This document shows positions 45,345 through 56,943 of a stretch of 64,000 nucleotides of DNA, piece after piece. The notes below the pieces were generated by a model. The model saw only the letters and a list, made by a program, of their open reading frames with translations, did not search any database and was not told the origin of the DNA. Position 1 is the first letter of the stretch. Every line of letters starts with the position of its first letter. A program made the translations under genes and the position numbers. Source of the DNA: Termitomyces sp. T153. Lineage: Eukaryota; Basidiomycota; Agaricomycetes; Agaricales; Lyophyllaceae. The DNA is taken from the NCBI GenBank assembly GCA_018296165.2, contig JACKQL020000146.1, forward strand, positions 1-64,000. The letters are read 5' to 3'.

Positions 45345-46020
45345 TGACAAAAAAAAGAGAGAGAGAGCAACAATAAGAAATCTAAAGCTGGTAAGCTGAG
45401 AGCTAGTGAGGAGGAATGGTACTCTGTTTGTTGTTTTTTGTTTCTATGTACAGGCAATATTTATACTGTTTGTAGGTATAGTAGTTTGAAAGAAAATATA
45501 AGTTGCCACTACCAATGGTATCTGCCAAAGTATTTATGATACATACTGAATGTCAGTCTTGTAACCAAGTATTCATACACAATGTCAATATGATGTGTAA
45601 AAATTGTCAATCACAAGAAAAGAGCATTTCCAATATCAATACCTGAAGTGTAGATACCATTTAAGTAGGTTTGTAAGCTCAACAAGAAAAATGATAAGTA
45701 AGATATCACACAACTGTCAATATATCCCTTTTTGGAGAGGAGGCAGTGCTGTTGCCAAGTAATGTTGCTAGTAGTTGTTGCTAAGAAAGATCTCAGCCTT
45801 GTTGTTCTAAATCCAAAGTCCAGACTCCATGTGCTGCAGCTCATGATCCATAAGTCTTGTAATTACTAAAATCCTGTGCAAAGGCTACATTGTTCCTGAC
45901 CTTGGGGCTAGACCTCATGTGCTAAGTGTCATGACTTGTGCCAAGTCATGTACAATATAATCAGCTGCTGTTAAATCAGAAATGCTGAAAACAATGCTCA
46001 GCAACGAGTGGGTCTTATCA
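45345..46020 (-). repeat. 5' LTR of delta-1
   Basis: Minus strand TGATAAGACCCACTCGTTGC to about 45345. It aligns with 53502-54206 (start TGATAAGACCC, ACTTCAGGTATTGA, AACAGTATAAATA, AGCTTACCAGC). The 3' end is approximate. A GA microsatellite lies near 45355. Confidence 0.82.
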
Positions 46021-47128
46021 CTGCTCCCCTAGAGTCCTCCACCCCCAACACCCCTTCAACTTTCTCAACCTTTGTTTACCCATGGTGCCCACCCTGGCTA
46101 ACTCTAACACTCTCCTGGCAAGCCCCAATGTTCCCCTGGATAACTCTGACACATTTTCTGCAGGCCCCAGCACTTTCCCTTCCTCTTCTGAGCTCCTGGA
46201 ACCCTCCTCTGCTGTTCCTAACACTAGAATATGTCACTGACTTGTCACCATGGCTTACTCAACCAGGTCCAGAACATTATGACAACCCCAGGGCAGCCCA
46301 CATACTCATCAGATCTCATCAACATATCACCATGACCTGCCAACTGATCACAACCAACACCTGTCAACACAACCAACACCTGTTGACTCTGCACAATCCT
46401 GACAAGCCCCACTGCCAGACCTGCTATCCCTGGAGGAGTTCCAGTAGTCCATATATAAGTTGTAGAGTAGTAAACTTTACTCTAGTCTTAATATTACCTT
46501 ACCTATGTGCTGTTGATTGTCTCTTTGTGTTTTGTGTTTCTTGTTATGTTTTCTTTTATCTCAGTCTCCTGGTCTTGTTTTGTCTCTATTTCCATCTATC
46601 ATCTTGTTATTGTCTTGTATCTCCACTTCAATCTATTTTTGTTCTTGTCTCAATCTCACCTCAACTCCATCTTGTCTCATCTATCTCTACCTCCTTTATT
46701 GTGCTTAAGATTCCTTTCAACTCTAATGCCATTACAAATTCTGCACATACAATTATAACTCTCAAACATTCATAACCAACTCTGGACCTCACTCCATGCT
46801 TGGCCACAGAACCCATCAATGTCAATTGATCCTCCATCAAACTCTGGCCCACTCCCATCACTTGTATAGACTTTGTTTGCCCCACACTTCAATACTCACT
46901 GCTGGACTTGTACCTGAGCCTTCTCCAAACCCAACCCTTTCTTGTACCTTATCTGAAACTTCCTTGGACCACTCCAGACTTGTTTGGACTGCTTCCCCTC
47001 ACTTATCCTCACAAGTATCTAAAGTACAGACCTTCTTAGAACACTAGATTATAAGTGCAGGACATTGCATCCACCTAGTAAGGAGTCACCTAGTTAAGCT
47101 GAGCCCCCATAGTCAGTAGAACCTGACA
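46021..47128 (+). repeat. Beta LTR, 5'-truncated
   Basis: Starts within the beta LTR (about 60 bp missing) exactly at the delta-1 LTR end and runs to ACCTGACA at 47128. CATATATAAGTT at about 46450 is the conserved TATA-like site. CpG-poor. Confidence 0.82.
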
Positions 47129-47179
47129 AGAACTTGGCAGAGTCAGCCCATGCTTATCCTTTGTCAGTATTGTCTACAA

Positions 47180-47430
47180 TGTCAGGTTCCACTGAGCACA
47201 GAGGCTCAGCTTAACTAGGTGAGTCCTTACTAGGTGGATACAATGTCCTGCACTTATAAGCTAGTGTTCTGGGGAGGTCTGTACTTCAGACTTGGAGTTT
47301 ACCAGGGAAGTGTCAGAGTTAGCTAAGGCTGGCACCATGGGTAAACAAAGGTTGGGATAAGTTGAGGGGGTGTTGGGAGGAACTGTGGGGAGCAGGGGTT
47401 GCTGAGGGAGAGGTCCAGAGATTTGAGGAT
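47180..47430 (-). repeat. Beta LTR fragment, inverted
   Basis: TGTCAGGTTCCACTGAGCAC aligns with the first ~250 bp of 34745-35742. It faces the beta piece 46021-47128 across a 51-bp spacer (47129-47179) and is cut off by the alpha-3 LTR at 47431. Confidence 0.85.
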
Positions 47431-47799
47431 TGTCAGGGGACTTCTATTTCCAATCTCTGTGGCTTGCTTCAGTGCATCCACAGCTCATTCAATATCTTCA
47501 GGGCTCATTGCAAACTCCCAAAGATCTTCAGAAACCCACAGGACTTTCCATATTACCCTATCAATCACTTTTCTAGAGTTAGGGCTAGCTCTAGCCTTCT
47601 GTATAGCTGTTCCCATGCCTCTGCTGCCCACTGATGTGCCACACCAAGCAGCAGGCATCTTTAGACTTGTTCTCTTTGAATTCTCCTCTGCTAGGTGATT
47701 AGTTACTGCTGTATTGTTGTCTACTTTGCTAATATACTTTGAATTCTCCTCTGCTAGCTGCATGACTCTGAGCCACCACTCCTGGAAGTTGCTCTTATA
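47431..47799 (+). repeat. 5' LTR of alpha-3
   Basis: TGTCAGGGGACTTC...GCTCTTATA, 369 bp, the same length as the alpha-1 LTRs. The final CA is lost (TTATA). It is followed by GCAGAACAAGTC as in the other alpha elements. Confidence 0.9.
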
Positions 47800-48443
47800 G
47801 CAGAACAAGTCTCTCACAACTGGTCTGGAAGCCCCTCATAGCCCACAAGGAATTTCCAAGCCCCTATTTATTGCTTTTCCACTAGGATCAAGCATCATGG
47901 AGTTCTATGTCTCAGCTCACCAACCCAGACACTCCCTCAGAGGCTCTGCCCCATAGAGCAAAGCCTGGACTCACCTGCTACACCTAGAAAACCAGGTGCA
48001 ACTGATACAATCATCTCTCACCCACTACACAACCAAACTCTTGACCCTCTGTCAAACCACAGATCATGTCTCCCAATTGCTCCAGGTGTTGCTTGAGCAC
48101 CCACCCCTTATCTCTGCACCTCCCTCAACAGTGGAACCAACCACAGCCATTTCAGTAATTGCTCTTGCAGCTTTAGTGACCCTACAGCCATGGATTTCAC
48201 ATCCCATGCTCTTAAATGCATATGATGGTGCTTGCTCCAGTATGGAGTGCTTCCTCTAGTTCTGCCTCATCTACATCCACCTGAGCAGAGATGTCTTTGA
48301 CTCTGACATGCTGAAGATAGCTTGGGTACTGTCATATCTGAAGACTGTACATGCCTCCACCTATGCATTGCAGGTTTTCCAGCACTCTGGAGGTGTCAGA
48401 ATTTTTGTACAGAGTTTTTCCTATATGACCCTGCCAAAACTGC

Positions 48444-49128
48444 TGTCATGACCCATTTCATTTCCTCCTTCCCTTCACCATTATCCAACCTCAGATTCTA
48501 CACAGTCCCTCTCTGGATCTCAGCCACACCTCCAGATCTTAGCCACAGTCCTGTTTCAGCCACATCCAATTTTGCCACCTCTAGGACCACCTTTCCTGTT
48601 CCAGATCATTCCCACAGGCACAGATCACTTCCACAGGTTCCAGATCACTTCCACCTGTTCCAGATCACTTCCATTTGTCCCAGATCACTTCTACCTGTCC
48701 CAGATCACTTCCACCTGCCCAAGATCACTTCCAGGATTGCTTTCCTTGTTCCAGATCACTTTCTCATGACTTAGATCACTTCCTGCTATGACTTAGATCG
48801 CTTCTACCTGACTCAGATTACTTACACCTGACTTAGATCACTTCCACTTGACTTAGATCACTTCCACTTGTGTTAGATCACTCCCATCTAAGTTAGATCA
48901 CTTCCATCTTCTCCTTTTGGCAGTGTCTTACAGCTACACCCTAGCCTTAATATTACCTGATATCTTGTTTGTGTTCTGTTATTATCTGATCTTCTCTCTA
49001 TTCATTACTTGCTCTCATTTCTTAGTTTCTTAGTTTCTTTCCCTATTTACATACTTGCTGTTGGCATCACCTCCCCAAGGTGGTTTTGGCTCCTGTAAGA
49101 GTCCCCCTCCAGGACTGTGGTCCTGACA
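48444..49128. repeat. 685-bp solo LTR (fourth LTR type) with internal minisatellite
   Basis: TGTCATGACCC...GTCCTGACA flanked by a perfect 5-bp duplication actgc (48439-48443, 49129-49133). Removing it restores the gag alignment to alpha-1. Its termini resemble those of beta (TGTCA...TGACA) but the body is different. The minisatellite occupies 48603-48914. Confidence 0.85.
48603..48914 (+). repeat. Minisatellite, ~15 units of about 20 bp
   Basis: Units begin AGATCACTTCC and vary at the end (acctgttcc, atttgtccc, acttgactt). Spacing is 19-22 bp with one 31-bp unit. GATC occurs once in nearly every unit. Confidence 0.92.
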
Positions 49129-49899
49129 ACTGCCACCTGAGCACTATATGACAGGGAGCAGTATAGACAAGAGAAGCAGACACTGGATGAGTACATCAAC
49201 TCCTTCCAGGCATTGATCAAGCAAGCTGCCTACCCCAACAGCCTTCAACTGTGCCTCATGTTCTGAAATGGCTTGCACCCTGCATTGATAGAACACATTA
49301 ACAACCTTGCAGAGGGCTGCCCATACAATGAAAGGATTGCTTCCTAGTATAAGGTAGCCAGAGATCAGTGGCAGCTCATAGAGATTTGTTAGGAGCTCTA
49401 CTGCATGCACCCCATACAGTACCCCACTCCAGTTGCTAGCCTCCAGTACTCCCAACACCCATGCCTGCTCCAGCCATCCCCATGCTGCACCTCTTGCTGC
49501 TATGCATTCCCATGGACATGGATGCTGCCTGACAGCTCTGCACTATGCCATTACTGTGCCAAAGATGCAAGAAACCTGAGCACTTTGCATAACACTACCC
49601 ATTGGAGCTGGAGGTACACTACCTCTCTATAGCAGAGGAGAAGGAATTCCTCATGCAACTGTTGGCTACAAAGGTTGCCACCAAAGCTCCATCACCTGAT
49701 GAGCCAGCACAAGAGCCAACCCTGGAGGAGATCAATGCCTGTGCATCACCTCCAGAGCTGGAGAAGGATTTTTAGTCAAGCAACAGATGAGGTATATGCC
49801 TCTGTTGCCAGGTACTAACAGATTCTCATATCTGTTATTAGAAAATGAAATTGTCATTCCCAATGCCTATCATTTTAAGATAGAAGAACCTCAGTTCCC

Positions 49900-50992
49900 T
49901 CCTCCAGATGTACAAACACTAACTCCAGAGTCCAAGCCAAGCTCTTCAATACCAGCTAGGACCCACTGGCACCACCCTGTCTGGGAGTGCCAAATGCCCT
50001 AGCAGTATGTAGTGGCTTTGAGCCCCTTTGCAGTCTCACTGTACCTCAATGTGGGGATCAAGACCACAGACACCCAGCAAACTCATGGAGTTACTACTCT
50101 CTTAGACAGCAGAGTGACAGGACTGTTCTTCAACTTGGAGTTCATCAAGCACCACAGCCTGACTATGCAGCTACTTCCCACGCTCATTCTGGTATTCAAC
50201 ATTGATGGAACACCCAACAAAGCAGGCACTATCAGCTCCATGGTTGACCTTGTCCTCTAGTACCAGAATCACACAGAATGTGTGGTCTTTGCCATCACCA
50301 GTCTGGGCAAGCAGGACATGATCCTCAGTTCTACATGGTTCAAAAAGTACAACCCCAGAGTAGATTGGGCCAGGGGCAAAGTAGCAATGAGCTGGTGCCC
50401 TCAGAGGTGCTCTGCATGAGCCACAGAGGTCAAGGAAGAACACTGGGCTCAAGTTTAAGAGCATGCAGCCATCTATGCATGCTGCACTGGCCCTCTTTCC
50501 TTTGCCAACCTAGATCTCCTGAATCCCCTGTCCCTGGTGTTCTCTGGTAGAGAGGCCCTCTACAAGGACAACCAGAGTAGTGGCAGAGCTCCAGAAGAGG
50601 AGTGCAGAGAGGAGTTTGGAGGCATACATGACCTAGAGCTTTTGGACAAAGCAGTAGAAGTTGAAGACCAGATTTATGCCACCACCTTACATTTACCAAC
50701 CTCCATTGTAGAGATCCAGGCTAGCCAGACCACATCCCAGCAGCTGGCCCAAGCATTTGCTACTAACTCTGCACCCCAGGCATTCCAGAATATCATGCCT
50801 TTGTACTTCCATGCATTCAAGGATGTGTTCTCTAAAGCCTCATTTGACTTGCTCCTAGAGCACAAACAGTGGGACTATGTCATTAATTTAATGCCAGACT
50901 CTAAGCCCTTCAGCTATAAGGTCTACTCACTAGCACTCAAGGAGCAGAACAAACTTGATGCTTTCTTGCAAGAGAATCTGAACTCCAGTTGA
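49900..50992 (+). pseudogene. Protease region and linker of alpha-3
   Basis: GIKTTDTQQTHGVTTLLDSR has DSR where DSG is required, and SLGKQDMILSSTWFKKYNP is the flap/ILG region with ILG changed to ILS. Segment 50537-50992 is the acidic linker (EECREEFGGIHDLELLDKAV) leading to the RT fingers. The enzyme cannot be active. Confidence 0.82.
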
Positions 50993-52010
50993 ATCCACCT
51001 CTCCAAATCTCCAAAGACTTCTCTGGTCTTCTTCATTAAAAGAAGGACAGCTTGCTCTGACTGGTTCAAGACTACCAAGTTCTCAATGTCATGACTGTGA
51101 AGAACTGCTACCCCCTCCCCCTCATCTCTGAGCTCATCAACAACCTCCAGGATGTGCAGTACTTCACTAAACTGAATGTCTGATAGGGCTACAAGAACAT
51201 GCACATCTAGGAGGGAGACAAGTGGAAGGCCACCTTCTGGACTAACTGGGGATTGTTCAAGCCTCCTGTTATGTTCTTTGGACTTACCAATAGCCTAGCC
51301 ACCTTCTAGACAATGATGAGCAACATCTTCTGAGACCTCATTGCCAAAGGCATATTGTGTGTCTACCTCAACAACATCCTTATCTACACCAAAATGCTGG
51401 AGGAGCACTGCCAGATCATGTGCCTCATTTTAGAATGCCTCTGCCAATACCAGCTCTACTTCAAACCAGAGAAGTGTGAGTTTGAGCAGACCCAAATTGA
51501 GTATCTTGGCCTGATTATCTTGCATGGAGCCATGGAGATGGACCCAGTGAAGGTAGTGGGTGTTGCAGAGTGGCTAAAGCCCAAGAACAAGAAGGAGGTG
51601 CACACCTTCCTAGGCTTTGCAAACTTCTACTGGAGGTTTATCCAGGACTTCTCACATCATGCCTGCCCACTATTTGACTTCACTGGGAAGAATGTCATGT
51701 GGAGCTGGGGGCCTCCAGAGCAGATAGCTTTCAATGCTCTCAAGCATGCAGTTACCTCTGGACCCATCTTCCTCTTTTTAGATAATAACTCTCCCTTCTG
51801 GGTAGAAGCTGACAGCTCTGACTTTGCTACCAGAGAAGTTCTCTTGCAATAGTTCCTGGAAGATAAGAAGTAGCATCCAGTGGCCTTCTACTTTAAGAGC
51901 CTGAACATGGTAGAACATAACTACAAGATCTATGACAAGGAGATGCTGGCCATCATCCAGTCATTTGAGGAATAGCAGCATTTTCTGAAAGGTGCATGAT
52001 ATAGGTTCAA
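50993..52010 (+). pseudogene. Reverse transcriptase and RNase H start of alpha-3
   Basis: Fingers/palm at 51040-51350 are broken by stops. Segment 51355-51852 reads CVYLNNILIYTK, FEQTQIEYLGLIIL, EVHTFLGFANFYWRFIQDFS and EADSSDFATREVL. The active site is YLNN instead of YLDD (tacctcaacaac), exactly the result of G-to-A changes at two CpG sites. RNase H continues to about 52010 with stops. Confidence 0.85.
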
Positions 52011-52099
52011 GGTCTGAACAGATTATAAGAACCTTGAGTACTTCTAGATGGCCAAGAAACTCAACTGCTAACAAGCCCAATGGTCCCTCTATCTAGCCA

Positions 52100-53501
52100 A
52101 CTTTGACTTCTTGCTGCACCACAAGCCAGGCTGGAGTATGGGAAAACCAGATGCTCTGTCCCAGAGAGCAGACCACAGCACTGAAGAAGAGGACAATAGC
52201 AACATCATGCTTCTCTGGCCTGAATTGTTCATAATCGGAGCCATGGAAGGTTTAGCTGTTGAGGGAGCAGAGGTGGACATCCTCTGGGACATCTAGTAGG
52301 GCAACTGGGACAGTCAGCAAGAGAAACTTATTGCTCAGGCAGCCTGGGCACTGAAATTGGAACACACCATTGGTGCCAAGTTGGTCCCCATAGACAAATG
52401 GGCCCTCCAGGATGGGATCTTGACTTTCTTGGACCACATCTATGTGCCCAATGTTCCAGAGCTCCATCAGAGGATTGTAAAGCAACACCACAACTCCCAG
52501 ATTGCTAGACACTCCAGGCAATAGAAGATGCTAGAGCTAGTATTCTGGAACTACTGGTAGCCCCAGATGTCTCAATACATTGGGTCCTAATACATTGGGT
52601 CCTACACTAGTACATGCAATCTCTGCCTCTGGACCAAGCCTCAATGCCATCTCCCCTCTGAACAGCTGCATCTCCTACCCATTCCCACAGAGCAATGGAG
52701 CATTGCCTTGGTGGATTTCATTGTAAAGCTTCCTGATGCCCATGGTTACAATGCTATCATGGTAGTGGTGGACCTGTATAGCAAACAAGTGCACTTCATT
52801 CTGACTCACACCACTTCCTCTGCCATGAGCACCACAAACCTGTACTAGAAGAATGTTTGGAAGCTCCATGGCCTCTCCTACACTTATGTATGTCCAGGGA
52901 CTACAATTTGTATCAGACTTCACCAGGGTACTCTACCAACTACTTGGCATGAAGCTGCACACCTCTACTGCCTACCATTCACAGTCTGACAGCCAGACCA
53001 AACGTGTGAACCAGGAGTTGGAGCAGTACCTCTGCCTCTTCTGCAACAAGTGCCAGGGTAACTGGGATGAACTCCTCCCCAATGCCAAGTTCCAGTACAA
53101 CAACCACATCTATGTGGCCACCCAAGTCTTGCTCTTTTTTCTCAACACTAGATATCACCTGTACATGGGTCTTGAGCCCCAGGCTTGGCCTTCAGAGCAT
53201 GAGGCAGTGAACAAGTTTGTGGACTGGATGAAGAGATCACAGGAAGAAGCCTGAGCAGCCTTAGCAAAGGCAAAAGATGACATGGTGCAATATTACAACT
53301 GCAAAAGGACCCCAGCACCCAAATACCAGCCTGGAGATCAAGTGTACCTAGATGCCTCCGATATTACAACCACCCAACTATCAAAAAAGCTTTTGCACCA
53401 TCAATTGGAACCTTTTATAGTAGAATAGCAGGTAGGGCCCCTAGCCTATTGACTCCAGCTCCCCACAGGGATATGCCAGCTCCATCTAGTGTTTAATGTG
53501 G
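52100..53501 (+). pseudogene. Integrase of alpha-3, truncated
   Basis: Zinc finger around 52460-52640 (LHQRIVKQHHNSQIARHSRQ, CNLCLWTKP), core with DAHGYNAIMVVVDLYSKQVH (about 52735), then GMKLHTSTAYHSQSDSQTKR (Glu changed to Lys) and VNQELEQYLCLFCNK in segment 52853-53254. It ends at VFNVV (53501) where the delta LTR interrupts it; the chromodomain is missing. Confidence 0.85.
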
Positions 53502-54206
53502 TGATAAGACCCATTTGTTGCTGAGCACCATTTTTGGCATTTTGGACTGTGTGGCAGCTGACTATTTTAATGTGGCACAAGTCATGACACTCAGCATGTG
53601 AGGCCTAGCCCCAAGGTCTGGAACAATGTAGCCTTTGCATGGGATTTTAGCAATCAGAGACTTATTGATCACAAGGAACATCACATGGAGTCTGAACTTT
53701 GGATCTAGAACAACAAGACCAAGACCTTTTCTAGCAACAATTGTTAGCAATGTCTTGGCAACAATGCAGCTTTCTTCCCCCATATATGGGCATATTTCCA
53801 GCTACATAATTTCTGACTTATCATTTCTCTTGTTGAGCTTACAAACATACTTGAATGGCATCTACACTTCAGGTATTGACATCAGACTCACCCTTTTTGA
53901 GCTTTATTGCAATTAGGCAATGCATAGACTTTGCTTATAGTTTTCACTTAGTTATAGATTGACACCTTGTATGAACTATAAACACTTTGGCAGATGCCAT
54001 TGCTAGTGGCAACTATTTGCTTACTTTCCCATACTATACCTTTGAACAGTATAAATACTGCTTGTACATAGACACTTAACCATCAAATAAAGTCTTACTA
54101 TTGAACTTCACCCTCATTGAATTGTGCTACTCTCTCTACCCCTAAGCTTACCAGCTTGAGATTTCATGTTGTCTCTATTGCTTATTGTTTCCCTTTCTAT
54201 CCCTCA
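53502..54206 (+). repeat. 5' LTR of delta-2
   Basis: Starts TGATAAGACCCATTTGTTGC. TATA-like GTATAAATACTG lies at about 54049 and AATAAAG at about 54085. The 3' end is set at CCCTCA by comparison of three copies and is approximate. Confidence 0.8.
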
Positions 54207-54784
54207 ACAACAACTTAGCAACAAGTCTTGCCAATCTCATCAATTTTGTGTAGGACCAATTACAGGTGTTCTTAGCATTATTTTTTGAATTGGCAAAGCT
54301 AGTGGCTGCAGCTGGCAATTAGTTTGCATTTGTCCTCCTTTCAGTTTTACATTGTCACCACTTCTCATTCCCTACCAAACACTTCTTTCACTGCTTAAGT
54401 TCACTTGCTTGTTCTCTGGGACAGTTACTGACTTGCCCTCAATTATTAACTTTCTACTGCCAGCTACTCTATTTAGTGACTAGTGTTAGGTCTTCTTTTT
54501 AGGTTTCCTGCACAGCACTAGGTGGCATAGGAGCACATCATTTTGGAGCCCACTGTGAGGGAGTTTTGAAGTTAACCATTCTGCTAAAAACCAGAGCTCA
54601 AGCAAAACATTGCTTGGAAATCTTTAGCAAACTCTTCTGGCCTGCATTCTCAACTCCTCAGCATGCTTCACCAGTGACTTGACCTCAACTGCTTGCTGAC
54701 AAACTTGAAACTGCTAGAAACCTTTGTGAAGTAAGCAAAATCCTTGCTAATTTTCCAGGTGCCTTTATTAAAAGTTTTCTTGAC

Positions 54785-55936
54785 ATGCCCCTTTCACCTC
54801 TTACTCCAACTGACTCTATTTTCTTCCCAGAAGCCCACTCTATCCCTGCATCTCCAACCAACTCCCTTTCACTGCTAATACCAACAATTGCTACTATGAA
54901 CAATGACTCTGCTGCTCAGCATGCTAGAATGCTGCTGCACAATGATACCACTGCACCTAAATGGGTTAAGAGTTGCCCTAGGGAACTCCTCCAATACTTC
55001 AAAGAGCTGATATACCTTTTTGCTGATTGTAATATTGCTGATGACACTCAGAAGAAGGAATACATAGCTTGATATGTATCATACAACATGGCAGAAACCT
55101 GGCTTGGCTTACCTGAATTTGGTGACACTGTAACCATTGGCAATGACACTCCTTGACTGTTTACTTACCAGGAATGGAAGGTGGCAGTGCTAAGGTTGTA
55201 CCCTGGCACTGACACTAGTGCTTGTTATAACCTTGGCAACCTCAAACAACTTGTCACCCAGACTTTCAACAGTGGCTTAGCAACTTTGAGCAGATTTTAT
55301 AACTACTACTGGGACTTCCAACACATTGCTAGATGGTTACTTGCTAATGGCAAACTCTACCACAACAAGGAACATCACTTATTCCAGCAAGGTATCCCCA
55401 TGTCACTATGGTCCAAAATTGTTCACTGACTCAAAATCACTCTTCCCAGCCACCATCTTGAGGACCCTTACAATGTTGATCAAGTCTTTGAAGGTGCCAA
55501 GTGGGTTTTGAAGGGCACAGACACCTCTACAACTAAGACCAGCAATGTCACTAGCAGTATTTATTTGTTGTTGCCAGTTGTTAATACACCAGTTTTGCTG
55601 TCACCTATGCCTAAGCAGGAAATCCTGGAATTAATGACCACTACAGCAATTGTCAGTGCCTTGGAACATTTGGAAGCCCTCTTAATCAACAGTAACACAC
55701 AACCTTGTCAACAGTTTTCCAATAGCACTTGCCACTTCTGTGGCAAAACAGGTCACACCATAGTTCAAGGCACTTGCATGAAATTGGAGCAAATGATTCA
55801 ACAGGATAAGATCTGTCATAATGCTGAAGGAAAAATCATTTTACTATCTGGCACTATGATACCCAACTATTTCAGCAAATGGCTCTACATGGAAGGATCA
55901 AGGAATAGCACAGGCTTAACCCAGGACAGATTGTAA
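54785..55936 (+). pseudogene. Gag of delta-2
   Basis: Starts MPLSPLTPTDSIFFPEAHSI (54785); the same N-terminus is read in delta-3 (62123). RELLQYFKELIYLFADCNIA (capsid-like) and AETWLGLPEF follow. CHFCGKTGHTIVQGTC (about 55733-55780) is an intact CCHC zinc knuckle. Stops at 55071 and 55155 and a shift near 55430 break the frame. Confidence 0.83.
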
Positions 55937-56595
55937 CTGGCAGACTCTCTTCTAACACTAATCCAGACCCAGACCAAGCAGCTATGCAGCAATTGCTAAT
56001 TCACAAGGTTATGCAGGATGTTGCTATGGGCCATGCACTAAGCAGGGAAGAATGAATTGAGGCTTTGGAATGCAAACCTTTTGCACTCAGGTGACCTGGC
56101 AAAAAGTTTGATGGTATACAAGTTCCCTGTGTGGCATATTGACCAGCAAACAATACCCCCAAAACAGCACCCTCAACTAGTGACACCTTAGTGACCTTAT
56201 CACCTTTGGACCCTACTCCAGCTCCTGTCACTAAGCCTGCAGACCAAGGCAAAGCATCTGAACAAACAGTTGCTAATGAACAAATAACTGCCTGTGGCTA
56301 GTGAACCTGTCACTCAGCTCCCCATACACCCATTCTCTGGCATCCCTGGTGACTATGCCCCTCCCACCAGCAGGAATTTTGCTGCACCTGACAGGTCTAA
56401 TGAAGGTGCCTATTGAACTATGCTACCCATCTACAACATTGAACAGTCCAAGGCAGTCTTTGAACAGGTTTTAAGCACTAAAGTCACAGTTTCAGTTGGC
56501 AAATTTTGCTCAGTTGGACAGCTGTTACACCCAAATAACTTGTAGGAGCTAGCACTAACACTATACAGGATCCAAGCAACATTTTCAAAGATATT

Positions 56596-56943
56596 TTGCT
56601 GACATTTACTATTGAAGAACCCCTATTTTTGCTTGGATCCAACACTGCTACCACTAACAGACTTACCTCAGACAAGATCCCACTCACATCTGTCAATCCA
56701 GTTGAAGCATACATTGATTTGCTACCCCATAGAGAAGAGCCTGTGGTGCTCACTGTCACTAAGGATTCACAGTTGCTTTGTTCTGTCATGATGCTGATTG
56801 ATAACAAAGAAGAAGTAGAGTGCATCCACAACAGCAGCTCACAAATTATTTCAATGTCTGCAGAAATTGCCAGCAACCTTGGACTATCCTACAACCCCAA
56901 CATTGTCTTGAATATGCAGAGTGCCAACAGCACCATGGATTGA
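56596..56943 (+). pseudogene. Protease region of delta-2
   Basis: LLCSVMMLIDNKEEVECIHN then SSSQIISMSAEIASNLGLSY: the active-site DSGSQ of delta-1 is NSSSQ here, so two key residues are lost. Upstream 55937-56595 is a broken Pro-rich gag/protease linker. Confidence 0.8.

Larger units (their letters stand above)
29870..46020 (-). mobile_element. Ty3/gypsy element delta-1, minus strand, interrupted by nested insertions
   Basis: Read from 46020 leftwards: 5' LTR (46020-45345), gag with zinc knuckle, protease, RT, RNase H, integrase, GPY/F-like end and a 3' untranslated region with polypurine-like GCCCCTTAAGGGGC at about 29875. No 3' LTR in the right orientation follows. Insertions: alpha-prime chromovirus at 30873-38200 and a SINE-like element at 40863-41811. 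Homologous to the delta elements at 53.5-64 kb. CpG-poor and full of stops. Confidence 0.85.
47889..49775 (+). pseudogene. Gag of alpha-3, split by a solo LTR
   Basis: The N-terminal part 47889-48443 (QLIQSSLTHYTTKLLTLCQT, PWISHPMLLNAYDGA) matches alpha-1 Gag. After the inserted LTR it resumes at 49129 (YRQEKQTLDEYINSFQALIK-like) and reaches the knuckle at about 49555-49600, read CQRCKKPEHFA, a stop, HY, with the last Cys changed to Tyr and a CAA-to-TAA-type stop. It ends near 49775. Confidence 0.8.
47431..53501 (+). mobile_element. Ty3/gypsy chromovirus alpha-3, 3'-truncated
   Basis: 5' LTR (47431-47799), gag, protease, RT, RNase H and integrase follow in order on the plus strand. The sequence breaks at 53501 inside the integrase-chromodomain linker (VFNVV) where a delta LTR begins. 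Gag is interrupted by a solo LTR (48444-49128). Both catalytic Asp of RT and other CpG-linked residues are changed. Confidence 0.9.

Noticed and set aside
46008..46775. 255-codon frame beginning MGLITAPLESSTP
   Set aside because: It runs through the beta LTR from the delta LTR edge and reads the T/C-rich LTR region; non-coding LTR sequence.
48603..48914. CRISPR-like array
   Set aside because: The units are contiguous degenerate tandem repeats without spacers, in a eukaryotic LTR.
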